Positions 34,365 through 43,141 of a stretch of DNA of 64,000 bases are shown piece after piece. Below the pieces are notes generated by a model, which saw only the letters and a list, made by a program, of their open reading frames with translations, was not told where the DNA came from and searched no databases. Position 1 is the first letter of the stretch. Every line of letters starts with the position of its first letter. The stretch lies in the NCBI RefSeq assembly GCF_002843425.1, contig NZ_NKXO01000006.1, forward strand, positions 20,090-84,089. The letters run 5' to 3'. The translations under genes were made by a program, and so were the position numbers. This DNA comes from Raineya orbicola. Lineage in GTDB: Bacteria; Bacteroidota; Bacteroidia; Cytophagales; Thermonemataceae.

Positions 34365-34940
34365 ATGAACCTCGTAGAAAAAGCCAAAAACATTCTATTA
34401 AACCCCAAGCAGGAATGGGAAGTGAGCAAAGACGAAAAAACAACTTTTAGCTCACTACTGATGGGATATGTTGTGCCTTTATCGTTGATAGGGGCAGTTG
34501 CTTATTTTATTGGTTACGGACTAATTGGAATTGATTTGGGGATAGTCAAGCTCAAAGGATTGGATTGGGGGGCAAAAATGGCTGTTTCCCATATTATTGG
34601 AGCAGTGATTGGTTACGTGGTTACAACTTACATAGTAGATATGCTTGCACCTTCTTTCGCTTCGGAGAAAAATTTAGACAAATCGGCACGTTTGGTGGCT
34701 TATTCACAAACAGCTTCACTTATTGCGGCAGTTTTCAACATCATTCCTGCTCTTTCTTTTTTAGCTATTGTAGGTTTGTATGGGGCTTATGTAGCTTGGT
34801 TAGGCATTACACCTATGAAAAACACCCCCGAAGAAAAGAAAGTTACCTATGTAGTAGCCATTATACTCACCTCTGTTGTGATAGGGTTTTTGATAGGATT
34901 TATTTCAGGTAAAATTTTAGGTACAACTCCTTCTTTTTAG
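34365..34940 (+). CDS. Yip1-domain integral membrane protein
   Basis: Membrane protein of 191 residues with five hydrophobic helices and a short cytoplasmic N terminus, MNLVEKAKNILLNPKQEWEV, in which the LxPKxEW element is typical of bacterial Yip1/YIF1-like proteins. Function in bacteria is unclear. It forms its own short unit with a convergent hairpin terminator after the stop. Confidence 0.82.
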   Translation: MNLVEKAKNILLNPKQEWEVSKDEKTTFSSLLMGYVVPLSLIGAVAYFIGYGLIGIDLGIVKLKGLDWGAKMAVSHIIGAVIGYVVTTYIVDMLAPSFASEKNLDKSARLVAYSQTASLIAAVFNIIPALSFLAIVGLYGAYVAWLGITPMKNTPEEKKVTYVVAIILTSVVIGFLIGFISGKILGTTPSF

Positions 34941-34948
34941 CTAATTTG

Positions 34949-34969
34949 AGGGTTGGGCAATCCAACCCT
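34949..34969. terminator. Convergent terminator between the Yip1-like gene and iscA-like gene
   Basis: Eight-bp stem AGGGTTGG/CCAACCCT (34949-34956 with 34962-34969), 5-base loop, T-rich tail on the + strand; 8 bases past the Yip1-like stop. Confidence 0.7.
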
Positions 34970-34973
34970 TTCT

Positions 34974-35300
34974 CTACACTGCAAAACTTTCTCCGCACCC
35001 GCAAGTACGCGATGCATTCGGATTGACAAACTGAAAGCCTTTGCCATTTAAGCCATCGGAAAAATCGAGCGTAGTACCAAGCAGATACAATAGGCTCTTT
35101 TTATCTACTAAAATTTTAATTCCTTTGTCTTCAAACACTTCATCATTAGGCTGAACGTTGCTATCAAACTGCAAATCATACATCAAGCCCGAACAGCCAC
35201 CTCCTTTTACAGCTACCCGAATGTTATGTTCATCAGAAAAACCTTCATTCTGACGAATTTCTATTATTTTCTCTTTGGCTTTATCAGTTACACTAATCAT
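34974..35300 (-). CDS. A-type iron-sulfur cluster carrier (IscA/SufA/ErpA family)
   Basis: Small carrier of 108 residues that passes Fe-S clusters to client proteins. The three conserved cysteines are in GGGCSGLMY (C36) and the C-terminal TCGCGESF (C100, C102). The rest (KILVDKKSLLYLLGTTLDFS) is typical. Which of the three subtypes it is cannot be decided. No other isc or suf gene is in this window. Confidence 0.94.
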   Translation of the reverse strand: MISVTDKAKEKIIEIRQNEGFSDEHNIRVAVKGGGCSGLMYDLQFDSNVQPNDEVFEDKGIKILVDKKSLLYLLGTTLDFSDGLNGKGFQFVNPNASRTCGCGESFAV

Positions 35301-35420
35301 AGGTTACAACTTGAATTTTCTTGATAAAACCAAAGTTTTCATCAAAAAGTTCAAAAATTTCGGTTTGGCGAGCTTTGTAGAATTTACTAACTTGCAAGCC
35401 ATTTTTGTGAAAAATCAGTT

Positions 35421-36602
35421 ATGGAGAATTTAGTTCTAAAATCGGGAAGAGAGCGTTCCGTAGAACATCAGCACGCTTGGATTTATTCGGGAGCTATCAA
35501 AGAATTTCCTAAAAAAGCCGAGCAAGGCGATATTGTAAAAGTAGTAGATAACAAGCAAAATTTTTTGGGATATGGCTTTTACGCTCCTAAAAATCAGATA
35601 GCTTGCAGAATGTTTTATTTCGGTAAAAAAGAAATAGAATTACGTGAAAATTTTTGGAAAGAGAAAATTTGGAAAGCCTACGAGCTACGTAAAAAATATG
35701 TTATCAGTCAAGATACTAATGCTTACCGACTGCTTTTTTCCGAAGGAGATGGCTTGCCCGGCGTGATTGTAGATGTCTATGACCAAGTAGCTTCGGTGCA
35801 AATTTTACACAAAGGTATTGAAAAAATTTATCATATTCTTATTCAGGCTTTGCGTGAAATAGGTTTAGAATACATTTATCTCAAAACCAAAGAAAACAGC
35901 CGCAGATTAGAACAAATTGATATTCCCGAGGGTTGGGTGGATAATGTTATTCCACAAGAAAAAACAATCATTTCCGAAAATGGCTTGCTTTTTGGCGTTG
36001 ATGTAGAAAAAGGACAAAAAACAGGTTTCTTCCTTGACCAAAGAGAAAACCGAGCCTTACTAAAATCTTATGCCAAAGGCAAAAGAGTGCTAAATACATT
36101 TAGCTATACAGGTGGATTTAGCGTATATGCCGCAGCAGGCGAAGCCGAGGAGGTTATTTCGGTAGATATTTCCAAGGAAGTTTGTGCAGAAGCCGAAAAG
36201 AATATGCAAATGAATTTTCCTAACTATCGCAAACATCAGGCTTTTGCAGAAGATTGTTTTTTGTATCTGAAAAAAATACCTGAAAATTACTACGACCTTA
36301 TCGTTTTAGACCCGCCTGCTTTTGCCAAGACAGCTCAAAATGTACCCAACGCCGCTCGTGGCTACAAAGAAATCAATATGCAGGCTTTCAAAAAAATACA
36401 AAGCGGGGGACTGGTTTTTACCTTTTCTTGTTCGGGGAGCGTGGATAGAGATTTGTTTCGTAAAATTGTATTTGGTGCGGCGGCAGATGTTGGCAGAGAT
36501 ATTAAAATTTTGCACCAACTCACCCAACCACCCGACCACCCCATCAGTATCTATCACCCCGAAAGCGAATACCTGAAAGGATTAGTATTGTATGTTAGCT
36601 AA
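35421..36602 (+). CDS. RlmI/RlmK-type 23S rRNA 5-methylcytosine methyltransferase
   Basis: Class I SAM-dependent methyltransferase of 393 residues with an N-terminal PUA domain (about 1-75; KSGRERSVEHQHAWIYSGAI) and a middle segment (LLFSEGDGLPGVIVDVYDQ), as in RlmI. The Rossmann domain carries KTGFFLDQRENRALL, the SAM motif VLNTFSYTGGFSVYAA, and the LDPPAFAK motif. It probably methylates a cytosine in 23S rRNA. The stop codon directly abuts the convergent lptD stop (TAA then CTA on the + strand). Confidence 0.9.
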   Translation: MENLVLKSGRERSVEHQHAWIYSGAIKEFPKKAEQGDIVKVVDNKQNFLGYGFYAPKNQIACRMFYFGKKEIELRENFWKEKIWKAYELRKKYVISQDTNAYRLLFSEGDGLPGVIVDVYDQVASVQILHKGIEKIYHILIQALREIGLEYIYLKTKENSRRLEQIDIPEGWVDNVIPQEKTIISENGLLFGVDVEKGQKTGFFLDQRENRALLKSYAKGKRVLNTFSYTGGFSVYAAAGEAEEVISVDISKEVCAEAEKNMQMNFPNYRKHQAFAEDCFLYLKKIPENYYDLIVLDPPAFAKTAQNVPNAARGYKEINMQAFKKIQSGGLVFTFSCSGSVDRDLFRKIVFGAAADVGRDIKILHQLTQPPDHPISIYHPESEYLKGLVLYVS

Positions 36603-39401
36603 CTATCTGTCGTAGGTAGTACGACGACGCTCTACCTTCAAATCTCGTAAAGTAGCGGCATTGGCATTGAATCGGAAAAAGTAAGACTGAAATTGTCCAA
36701 AAGGTTGCCAATCAAAGCTCATTTGCCAGCAGTGCAAATTACGTGTAAAACTAAATTGCGAAGGACCAAAACCTTTGGCTCGGAAATCGTAACTGCTGTT
36801 GAATACTAATTTCCAATTTTTCGTAAGGCTTACATCTCCCGAAAAATTGAAAGTTTGAGTGAAATTTTCCTGCACATTAGCAAAATTGTAGCTCAAATTA
36901 TAGTTGAGTACCAAATTCCAAGTAACATCAAAATCTACATAGCGGTTGATACTTGCTAATGGGTTTTGCACAGTGCTGGTCTGTAAGCCCTGCGTACCAC
37001 TCATAGGGTTCAATAGATTAGCGGGCAAGTCGCCTCCTGCCCCTCTACCACCTGCGGGCATTGCAGAGGTAGGTGTTGTAGCCTTTTTCTTAAAAAAATC
37101 AGGGTTAAGAGCCGTAGAAAAACTCAAATTTGCAGAAGTAATTTTCCCCAAACGCCCTTTTTCCCAAGCCAAATCAAAGGTTTTTTCTCGGCGAATTTGA
37201 TTATTTACAAGAGTATCTCGGTATAGATAAGGGTCTAAACTGGCAGTTAGCCCAATATCCAAACGATTCAGCAGACGCACACGCGTATTCATATTCACAT
37301 TTGCCCAAGCATACTGATTTTTAGAGCGGTCGGCAAGCATATTGTAAGAAGTATTTAAGCCGATTTCATCAAGCAAAGAGATAACTTGGGGTTTGGCTTT
37401 GCCTGATGTGTCATTTTTAGGTAAAACTTTTGCCTCAATTTTGTTACGCAAATTGATAGAAACCGAACCCGATTGCCCTTGTCCAGGTGCTCCATCAAAA
37501 ATCGGTAAATTCTGATAGATAGGTAAAAAAATGGTTTGCCCTGTACCTATACGCACCGATTTTACACCCGTTTGCACATTTTGCTGATAAAAACCAAATT
37601 TTGCTTGTGAAAAATCGGGCGTATAAGAAAGCGAAACATTCGGAATAATCGTATGCCGAATAGCTTGCAAGCGTCCTTTGCTTTTAGGGAAATTGTAAAA
37701 TCCGTAAATATTTGTAGAAAAGCCCAAAGAAAAATTGTAGCGATAGGTGCTTCCCCAACGGCGTGAAGTATCTACCCTTACTGCACCACGCAACGTATTT
37801 GTTTGAGCATCAAAGATTTCTTGCCAAACATAAGAGAACCTTCTTTGATGAAAAGTTTGTGAAATATTGAACCCAAAACTTCCATTAAAATATCTTAAAA
37901 CCTTGAAAGGAACTGAAAGGGTACTATTGTGGGTAATATTGAGCCGAGCATTTTGCAAGAAAAGTCCAAAATTTTCAGGACGAAAAGCATAAATGCTATC
38001 TTTGCGAATTTGAGTAGTTTCAAAACCCAATCCGCCTGTCCCTTGTACCTGATTGTTGATGGTGTTATTCGCCGTGAGGTTGTAATTGATGCCAATGGTA
38101 GAAAAGAAACTTTTAGGACTTTTTACCAAAGTTTTGAAAGGAAAAATTTGGTTCATTGTGAAATTAAAATCAGGCAAATTGAGCGTAACGAGGTTTCTTT
38201 GCAAATCTTGCTGATGACGTCCCGCAAGCGAAAGAGCAAAAGGTAGTCCCTTGAAACTTTTGGAATAATTTACAGCGGAATTGAGGTTGGTGGTAATAAG
38301 TTGATTGATATTGGTAACGCTGGTCTGATTGAAACGAGAACTGGCAATATTGGCATTAGCCGAAAAATTACCTGTTCCTTTGCTTTCGGGACGATGACTC
38401 CACGTCAGGCTGAACTGCCCTGTTTTATTGCGATTGAACTCGTCCAAAGGTTTATCCCATAAACTACGATAACTAAAATTAAAACCTCCACTAAAAGCAT
38501 AACGTTTTTTGTAGTTGCTCGTAACCGCAAAACCCCAATTTCCGTAAGTATAAATTTCAGTAGTGAGTGTAGCATCAAGGTAATCGCTAATTGCCCAGTA
38601 ATACCCTCCTCCTCGTAAAAAAAAGCCATTTTCACGCGACTCACCATATTCGGGAATGATTATTCCTGACACTTTTTCTTTGGGTTTGGGAAAAATACCA
38701 AAAGCAAATCCCAAGGGCGTAGGTACGCCGCCCACCTCCATATAAAAAGGTCCTGCTACTACATTCTGATTTTTCGTAACCTTGATTTTCTTTGCTACTA
38801 TCCGAAAATGTGGAACTGCCAAATCGCAAGTGGTGTAATGCCCATTTTGAATACAAAGTTCGTTTTCAGCATCTTTTTTTACCCTTTTACCTGCTACAAA
38901 CCCCTCACCCTGCTTAGTTACAATATTGAAAATCAATCCTTTTTGTGTTTCTAAATTGTAATCTACCGAGTCCATAGCAAACTCTTCGGTTTTTTCTTTG
39001 AGCAAAGGTTTATCCACAAGTTTGTTTTTCCGAATAGAGTCTAATTTTGGACGAGCCTTTACAATTTGAGTGCCTAAATCCACAAAAATTTTTGCCGCTT
39101 TCAGTTGCGTTTCGCCGTAATCAATCTGGGCTTTTTCATACATTGCGGCTTTTTTCTTTTTGATTTGTATTTTCACTGAATCCTTTGCCTGAAACTTTAC
39201 GGTGGTACGAATTTCAGAAGCATTTTTGGTTTTAGGTAAAGTATCGCGAGGGTTTGTGGTACGAATTTTGCCCAAACTATCAATGCCTATTTGCAAAGTA
39301 TCCGTTTTTTGGGCTTGGGCAAAAGAAAATACAAAATAGCATAACAAAATGCTACTCAAACGAATAAAAATTTGTATATTTGCCCTACTAATGAGTTTCA
39401 C
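36603..39401 (-). CDS. lptD: LPS-assembly outer membrane protein LptD (Bacteroidota type)
   Basis: Outer-membrane translocon component of 932 residues that inserts lipopolysaccharide into the outer leaflet. A signal peptide (LLCYFVFSFAQAQ) is followed by an N-terminal OstA/LptA-like beta-jellyroll (about 130-235; KAAMYEKAQIDYGETQLKAA, QNGHYTTCDLAVPHFRI, GPFYMEVGGVPTPLGFAFG). The remainder is a large beta-barrel of alternating strands, ending with PFGQFQSYFFRFNANAATLR. It lacks the usual terminal aromatic residue, having a basic tail instead. The start is GTG at 39401. The promoter of the divergent amidase gene overlaps its first codons. Confidence 0.85.
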   Translation of the reverse strand: MKLISRANIQIFIRLSSILLCYFVFSFAQAQKTDTLQIGIDSLGKIRTTNPRDTLPKTKNASEIRTTVKFQAKDSVKIQIKKKKAAMYEKAQIDYGETQLKAAKIFVDLGTQIVKARPKLDSIRKNKLVDKPLLKEKTEEFAMDSVDYNLETQKGLIFNIVTKQGEGFVAGKRVKKDAENELCIQNGHYTTCDLAVPHFRIVAKKIKVTKNQNVVAGPFYMEVGGVPTPLGFAFGIFPKPKEKVSGIIIPEYGESRENGFFLRGGGYYWAISDYLDATLTTEIYTYGNWGFAVTSNYKKRYAFSGGFNFSYRSLWDKPLDEFNRNKTGQFSLTWSHRPESKGTGNFSANANIASSRFNQTSVTNINQLITTNLNSAVNYSKSFKGLPFALSLAGRHQQDLQRNLVTLNLPDFNFTMNQIFPFKTLVKSPKSFFSTIGINYNLTANNTINNQVQGTGGLGFETTQIRKDSIYAFRPENFGLFLQNARLNITHNSTLSVPFKVLRYFNGSFGFNISQTFHQRRFSYVWQEIFDAQTNTLRGAVRVDTSRRWGSTYRYNFSLGFSTNIYGFYNFPKSKGRLQAIRHTIIPNVSLSYTPDFSQAKFGFYQQNVQTGVKSVRIGTGQTIFLPIYQNLPIFDGAPGQGQSGSVSINLRNKIEAKVLPKNDTSGKAKPQVISLLDEIGLNTSYNMLADRSKNQYAWANVNMNTRVRLLNRLDIGLTASLDPYLYRDTLVNNQIRREKTFDLAWEKGRLGKITSANLSFSTALNPDFFKKKATTPTSAMPAGGRGAGGDLPANLLNPMSGTQGLQTSTVQNPLASINRYVDFDVTWNLVLNYNLSYNFANVQENFTQTFNFSGDVSLTKNWKLVFNSSYDFRAKGFGPSQFSFTRNLHCWQMSFDWQPFGQFQSYFFRFNANAATLRDLKVERRRTTYDR
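39375..39382 (+). promoter_or_regulatory. -7 box for the amidase gene, inside lptD
   Basis: TATATTTG, exact TAnnTTTG match, 36 bases before the amidase ATG and inside codons 7-9 of lptD on the other strand. Confidence 0.5.
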
Positions 39402-39418
39402 AAGCCAATACAGTGAAA

Positions 39419-40273
39419 ATGGGAAGCAGACTTTTTCAAAATTCCTGCAAAACTATCAAAAAAAAGTATAGTTGGAGTATTTTTTCAGTAGCAATTATTG
39501 TGCTAATATTCGTAAGCCTTGCTTCTGTTTCTCCTAAAAAGCCTTTCTTGTACAAGATTCGTACCGTCGTGATAGACCCCGGACACGGCGGACAAGACCC
39601 TGGAACTATTCACCCCACCAAAAAAATTCAAGAAAAAGACATTGTTTTGCCCGTGGCACTTGAATTGGGAGCTACTATCAAAAAGTATCTCCCCGAAGTG
39701 AATGTAATTTATACCCGTACTACCGACACTTTTGTAGAGCTTTACAAAAGAGCTGAAATTGCTAATCGTAGCAATGCAGACGTATTCATTTCTTTGCATT
39801 GCAATGCAATGGACATCAAAAAAGATAAGAAAAGAGCAGAAGTGAAAGGTTTAGAAGTGTTTGTAATGGGTCCTCACGCCAATCAGGAAAACTTGGAGGT
39901 TGCCAAACGTGAAAATGCTGTTATTCTTTTGGAAGATAACTATAAGAAAAATTACGGCGGTTTTGACCCTAATTCGCCACAAGCCCATATCATAATGACC
40001 TCTATCCAAAACAATTACCTTGAAAACAGCCTGCATTTAGCTACTCTCATTGATAAACAATTCAGTGAGAGACTGCACCGCCCTACACGCGGCATTAAGC
40101 AAGCTGGTTTTGTGGTATTACGAAGAGTGGCTTGCACAAGCATTTTGGTAGAACTCGGCTATGTAACCAACGATGAAGAAGTAGAATATATGACCGACAC
40201 TTGGAATCAGACCTTAATGGCTTCGGCAATTTACAGAGCATTCCGAGATTTTAAGAATGAAGTAGAAAAATAA
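39419..40273 (+). CDS. N-acetylmuramoyl-L-alanine amidase (Amidase_3)
   Basis: Zinc amidase of 284 residues that cuts between muramic acid and L-alanine in peptidoglycan, usually for daughter-cell separation. The zinc site is visible as VVIDPGHGGQDPG (His), KIQEKDIVLP (Glu), ISLHCNAM (His), and the catalytic VELGYVTNDEE near the C terminus. A membrane anchor or signal segment (WSIFSVAIIVLIFVSLASV) precedes it. There is no cell-wall-binding domain or LysM. The start may be GTG 39413 or ATG 39419. It is divergent from lptD with overlapping promoters. Confidence 0.92.
   Translation: MGSRLFQNSCKTIKKKYSWSIFSVAIIVLIFVSLASVSPKKPFLYKIRTVVIDPGHGGQDPGTIHPTKKIQEKDIVLPVALELGATIKKYLPEVNVIYTRTTDTFVELYKRAEIANRSNADVFISLHCNAMDIKKDKKRAEVKGLEVFVMGPHANQENLEVAKRENAVILLEDNYKKNYGGFDPNSPQAHIIMTSIQNNYLENSLHLATLIDKQFSERLHRPTRGIKQAGFVVLRRVACTSILVELGYVTNDEEVEYMTDTWNQTLMASAIYRAFRDFKNEVEK
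39448..39455 (-). promoter_or_regulatory. -7 box for lptD, inside the amidase gene
   Basis: TAGTTTTG on the minus strand, exact match to TAnnTTTG, 46 bases before the lptD GTG and inside the amidase coding region. Confidence 0.45.
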
Positions 40274-40347
40274 GTTCCTTTCTACAAACAATTAAACAAA
40301 TTTTACAGAATTTTGTTAATTTTATACGAATTTTTATACGCTTTCTG

Positions 40348-40938
40348 ATGTTTTTATTAAAAATTTTCGCAAAAGTTCTCTTGTTCTTTTCAGGTTGGAA
40401 AGTAATAGGACAAATCCCCCAAACTCCCAAAACGGTAATGGTCGCCGCACCACATACAAGCAACTGGGATTTTTTTTACACTATGGTCATTTTTTCCTCA
40501 TTAGGCATACGAATACGCTTTTTAGGGAAAAAAAGCCTTTTTAAGTTTCCTTTGGGCTTATTGATGCGTTTTTTTGGTGGAATACCCGTAGATAGGAGCA
40601 AAAGTAATAATTTAGTGAGTGCCGCCGCTGAAATTATTCGCAAATCAAAAAAAATTATTTTGCTTGTGCCTGTGGAAGGTACGCGTAGCTATACCGAAGG
40701 CTGGAAATCTGGGTTTTATTATATTGCCCAAGAAGCAAATGTACCCATTAGTTTAGGATTTTTGGATTATGCACGCAAAGAAGGCGGTTTCTTTGATGAT
40801 TTATTTTACCCATCAGGCAACTATGTAGAAGATTTAGAGAAAATTCAACTTTATTACAAAGATATTCAAGGCAAATACCCTGAAAAATCATCGTTATACC
40901 AAAAATTTGGAAAAGCAGTTATCAATCCCCCAAAATAA
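40348..40938 (+). CDS. PlsC-like phospholipid/glycerolipid acyltransferase
   Basis: Membrane-bound acyltransferase of 196 residues of the 1-acylglycerol-3-phosphate acyltransferase superfamily. Block I is HTSNWD (an HX4D motif), block II KKSLFKFPLG, block III VPVEGTRSY. It transfers acyl groups to a lysolipid; the acceptor is unknown. It is a small form without an extra domain. Its stop is 6 bases before the AAA ATPase ATG, so the pair is likely one operon. Confidence 0.85.
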   Translation: MFLLKIFAKVLLFFSGWKVIGQIPQTPKTVMVAAPHTSNWDFFYTMVIFSSLGIRIRFLGKKSLFKFPLGLLMRFFGGIPVDRSKSNNLVSAAAEIIRKSKKIILLVPVEGTRSYTEGWKSGFYYIAQEANVPISLGFLDYARKEGGFFDDLFYPSGNYVEDLEKIQLYYKDIQGKYPEKSSLYQKFGKAVINPPK

Positions 40939-40944
40939 TGCACT

Positions 40945-42081
40945 ATGAGTATGAAATTAAGTAGTCGTTTAGATATTTTAAGATATATTCGCGAAAGTCG
41001 CCACGAAGACGAAGGAAGTTTTGATAAATTTCTCCCCTTTAATACCAAAATCTTAAATGGCGATTGGAATGAACCTATCAATACGCAACAGCTTTATTTG
41101 AGCCTTTCAGGCAAACTACCCAGCACTTTATTTGCACATAACGTCAATACCAAAAAAGCTAAGGCTTGGATTGAAAGAAACTTCCAAGAAGAAATTGAGC
41201 ATCGGTTCAATTCCCGAAATTTCAATCAAAAAACAAAAAAGTTTATAGATTGGCAGAGCGTGTATTTGCTAAAAAATGGTAGCATTATAGATATAAGTGT
41301 TCGCAGTAATGGTGTAGCTTGCTTTTTTAGTGAAGAGAACAGCCTGCAAGCAGAAACTATTATCAAAGAAACTTCCAAGTTCAAACGCAAATCCTCTCGA
41401 TTGAAGCCGAGCATTTCGGTCATTATCAATACTTCTATGGGAGGTTTTGATACCAAATCTATTGATGTCATCGCTCCACAACTAAATATTGAAGATAACT
41501 ACAACGACGACTTTCTGCCCATACACGAAACTATTCTCAAAAGACTTTCTCAAAAGAATGATAAGGGTTTAGTGCTTTTGCACGGAAAGCCGGGTACGGG
41601 TAAAACTTCCTACATTCGTTATCTAATTTCCAAAGTGAAAAAAAACATTATTTTCTTGCCTCCTCATTTGGCTCTTTCTCTTACCAGTCCCGACCTTATT
41701 TCCCTTGTTTTAGAAAACACCAACTCTATTTTTGTCATTGAAGATGCTGAAAATCTGATTGTAAGTCGTGATTCTGAACAATATTCGCCTGTTTCAACCC
41801 TGTTAAATCTAACAGACGGCTTACTTTCCGATTCACTTTCTATTCAGATTATTTGTACTTTCAATACTGATATTAGCCGAATTGATAAAGCTCTTATGCG
41901 GAAAGGTAGGCTAATTGCAAAATATGAATTCAGACCTTTGGAAATAGAAAAAGCCCAAAAATTAGTAGATAAGTTAGGCTTGAATAAAACCATTACCGAG
42001 CCTACTACCCTTGCAGAGATTTACAATAACGAGGAAATTATCACTGAAAACTACACTGAACCTCGTAGAATCGGTTTTTAG
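40945..42081 (+). CDS. AAA+ ATPase with BCS1-like module
   Basis: Protein of 378 residues. The C-terminal half is an AAA+ module: Walker A HGKPGTGKTSYIR at about 211-223, Walker B IFVIEDAENLI at about 269 (E-D order, as in the BCS1 type), sensor 1 IICTFNTDISRIDKAL, and arginine finger region LMRKGRLIAKYEF. The N-terminal 200 residues (MKLSSRLDILRYIRESRHED, then a region of alternating strands) belong to no domain I can name. It stands downstream of a lipid acyltransferase in one unit. BCS1-like ATPases act on membrane proteins in mitochondria; what the bacterial ones remodel is not known. Confidence 0.75.
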   Translation: MSMKLSSRLDILRYIRESRHEDEGSFDKFLPFNTKILNGDWNEPINTQQLYLSLSGKLPSTLFAHNVNTKKAKAWIERNFQEEIEHRFNSRNFNQKTKKFIDWQSVYLLKNGSIIDISVRSNGVACFFSEENSLQAETIIKETSKFKRKSSRLKPSISVIINTSMGGFDTKSIDVIAPQLNIEDNYNDDFLPIHETILKRLSQKNDKGLVLLHGKPGTGKTSYIRYLISKVKKNIIFLPPHLALSLTSPDLISLVLENTNSIFVIEDAENLIVSRDSEQYSPVSTLLNLTDGLLSDSLSIQIICTFNTDISRIDKALMRKGRLIAKYEFRPLEIEKAQKLVDKLGLNKTITEPTTLAEIYNNEEIITENYTEPRRIGF

Positions 42082-42094
42082 CCTAATAAACTAT

Positions 42095-42129
42095 AAGTGG
42101 CAATTTCGCAATTAGTGAAATTGCCACTT
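42095..42129. terminator. Strong hairpin between the AAA gene and the universal stress gene
   Basis: Perfect 13-bp stem (42095-42107 with 42117-42129, AAGTGGCAATTTC/GAAATTGCCACTT), 9-base loop, 14 bases after the AAA stop. No T-run follows on either strand, so its use as a terminator is uncertain. Confidence 0.5.
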
Positions 42130-42166
42130 GTTATGCTCACTCCACCCGCCACATAAAAGTTTGTTT

Positions 42167-43015
42167 TTATTTTTTCAAAGGTATCGCCAAAACGGGAATA
42201 TCCGAATGATTGATAGTATCTTCGGTGATGCTTCCTAAAAAGAGATGAGCTAACCCTTTGCGTTGATGTGTTGCCATTACAATCAAATCGGCTTTTACCT
42301 CGCGAGCAAACTCAAGAATAGCATTTTCTTCATCAAATACATTCTGCTGACTGATAAAAATTTCGGTATTTTGTAAGCCTGTATCTGCTACAAGGCTATT
42401 TTTACGTTCTTCTACGGAATCTTCTCCTTGCAAATGAGCAGGGTTATTGAGATACAAGAGATGAATTTTGCCGTCAAATACATTTTGCATTTGTGCAAGT
42501 TTCTTGAAGGCTTTTTCTTGCTCGGGGCGAAGTGTAGTAGGGAAAACAATATTTTTGAATTCGTAGACAACCTTATTGGGTACAGCTAAAACAGGACAAG
42601 GGGCATTGCGTACAACTTTTTCTGTATTAGAACCTACCAGCATCTCTTTCATACCTGTTGCTCCTTGTGTTCCCATAACCACTAAATCAATATTTTCGCG
42701 ATGGCAAACCTCCTCAACAACATCTACGAGCAAGCCACTTTCTACCAGCGTACTAACTTTTATATCCCCCAAATCCATATCCGAAGCTATTTTTTGCAAA
42801 GTTCTATCTAGGCTATCATTAACCATTTGCAAATAGCTTTGTTCCTTTTCTTTGTCGTAGTAATAATACTCGGCAATAGGCATTGCCGCAACTGCCATTT
42901 CATTGGCATTGAGCAAGAGAATTTCTGCTTTGGCTTTTTGAGCAATATTCACTGCGGTTTGCAAAGCCTTTTCTGCAAACTCTGAAAAATCGGTAGGGAC
43001 AAGAATCTTTTTCAT
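42167..43015 (-). CDS. Tandem universal stress protein (two UspA domains)
   Basis: UspA-type protein of 282 residues made of two Usp domains in tandem. The first (1-150) starts ILVPTDFSEFAEKALQTA, ends with VVMGTQGATGMKEMLVGSNTEKVVRNAPCPVLAVP and keeps the G-x-x-G-x9-G(S/T) type phosphate loop. The second (about 155-282) starts FKNIVFPTTLRPEQEKAFKK and ends MATHQRKGLAHLFLGSITE. It may bind ATP and act in stress or starvation response. The ATG is at 43015; the GTG-started longer frame is ignored. Confidence 0.9.
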   Translation of the reverse strand: MKKILVPTDFSEFAEKALQTAVNIAQKAKAEILLLNANEMAVAAMPIAEYYYYDKEKEQSYLQMVNDSLDRTLQKIASDMDLGDIKVSTLVESGLLVDVVEEVCHRENIDLVVMGTQGATGMKEMLVGSNTEKVVRNAPCPVLAVPNKVVYEFKNIVFPTTLRPEQEKAFKKLAQMQNVFDGKIHLLYLNNPAHLQGEDSVEERKNSLVADTGLQNTEIFISQQNVFDEENAILEFAREVKADLIVMATHQRKGLAHLFLGSITEDTINHSDIPVLAIPLKK

Positions 43016-43096
43016 ATTTTTTTGATTTTTTGCGAAAGTTAAAAGCTCTACTACAAAAAAAATATGACAAAAAGCAGAGTAAAAAATGATTTTTAT

Positions 43097-43134
43097 GAAA
43101 AAAGCCCTCACTTTTTTTCCATAAGTGAGGGCTT
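43097..43134 (-). terminator. Rho-independent terminator after rho
   Basis: Eleven-bp stem AAGCCCTCACT/AGTGAGGGCTT (43102-43112 with 43124-43134), 11-base loop, T-run on the minus strand beyond the stem. It is 8 bases downstream of the rho stop. Confidence 0.85.
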
Positions 43135-43141
43135 AAAAACA

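Noticed and set aside
43016..43111. N-terminal extension of the universal stress protein
   Set aside because: It would read through the rho terminator hairpin; the ATG at 43015 starts the standard Usp sequence.
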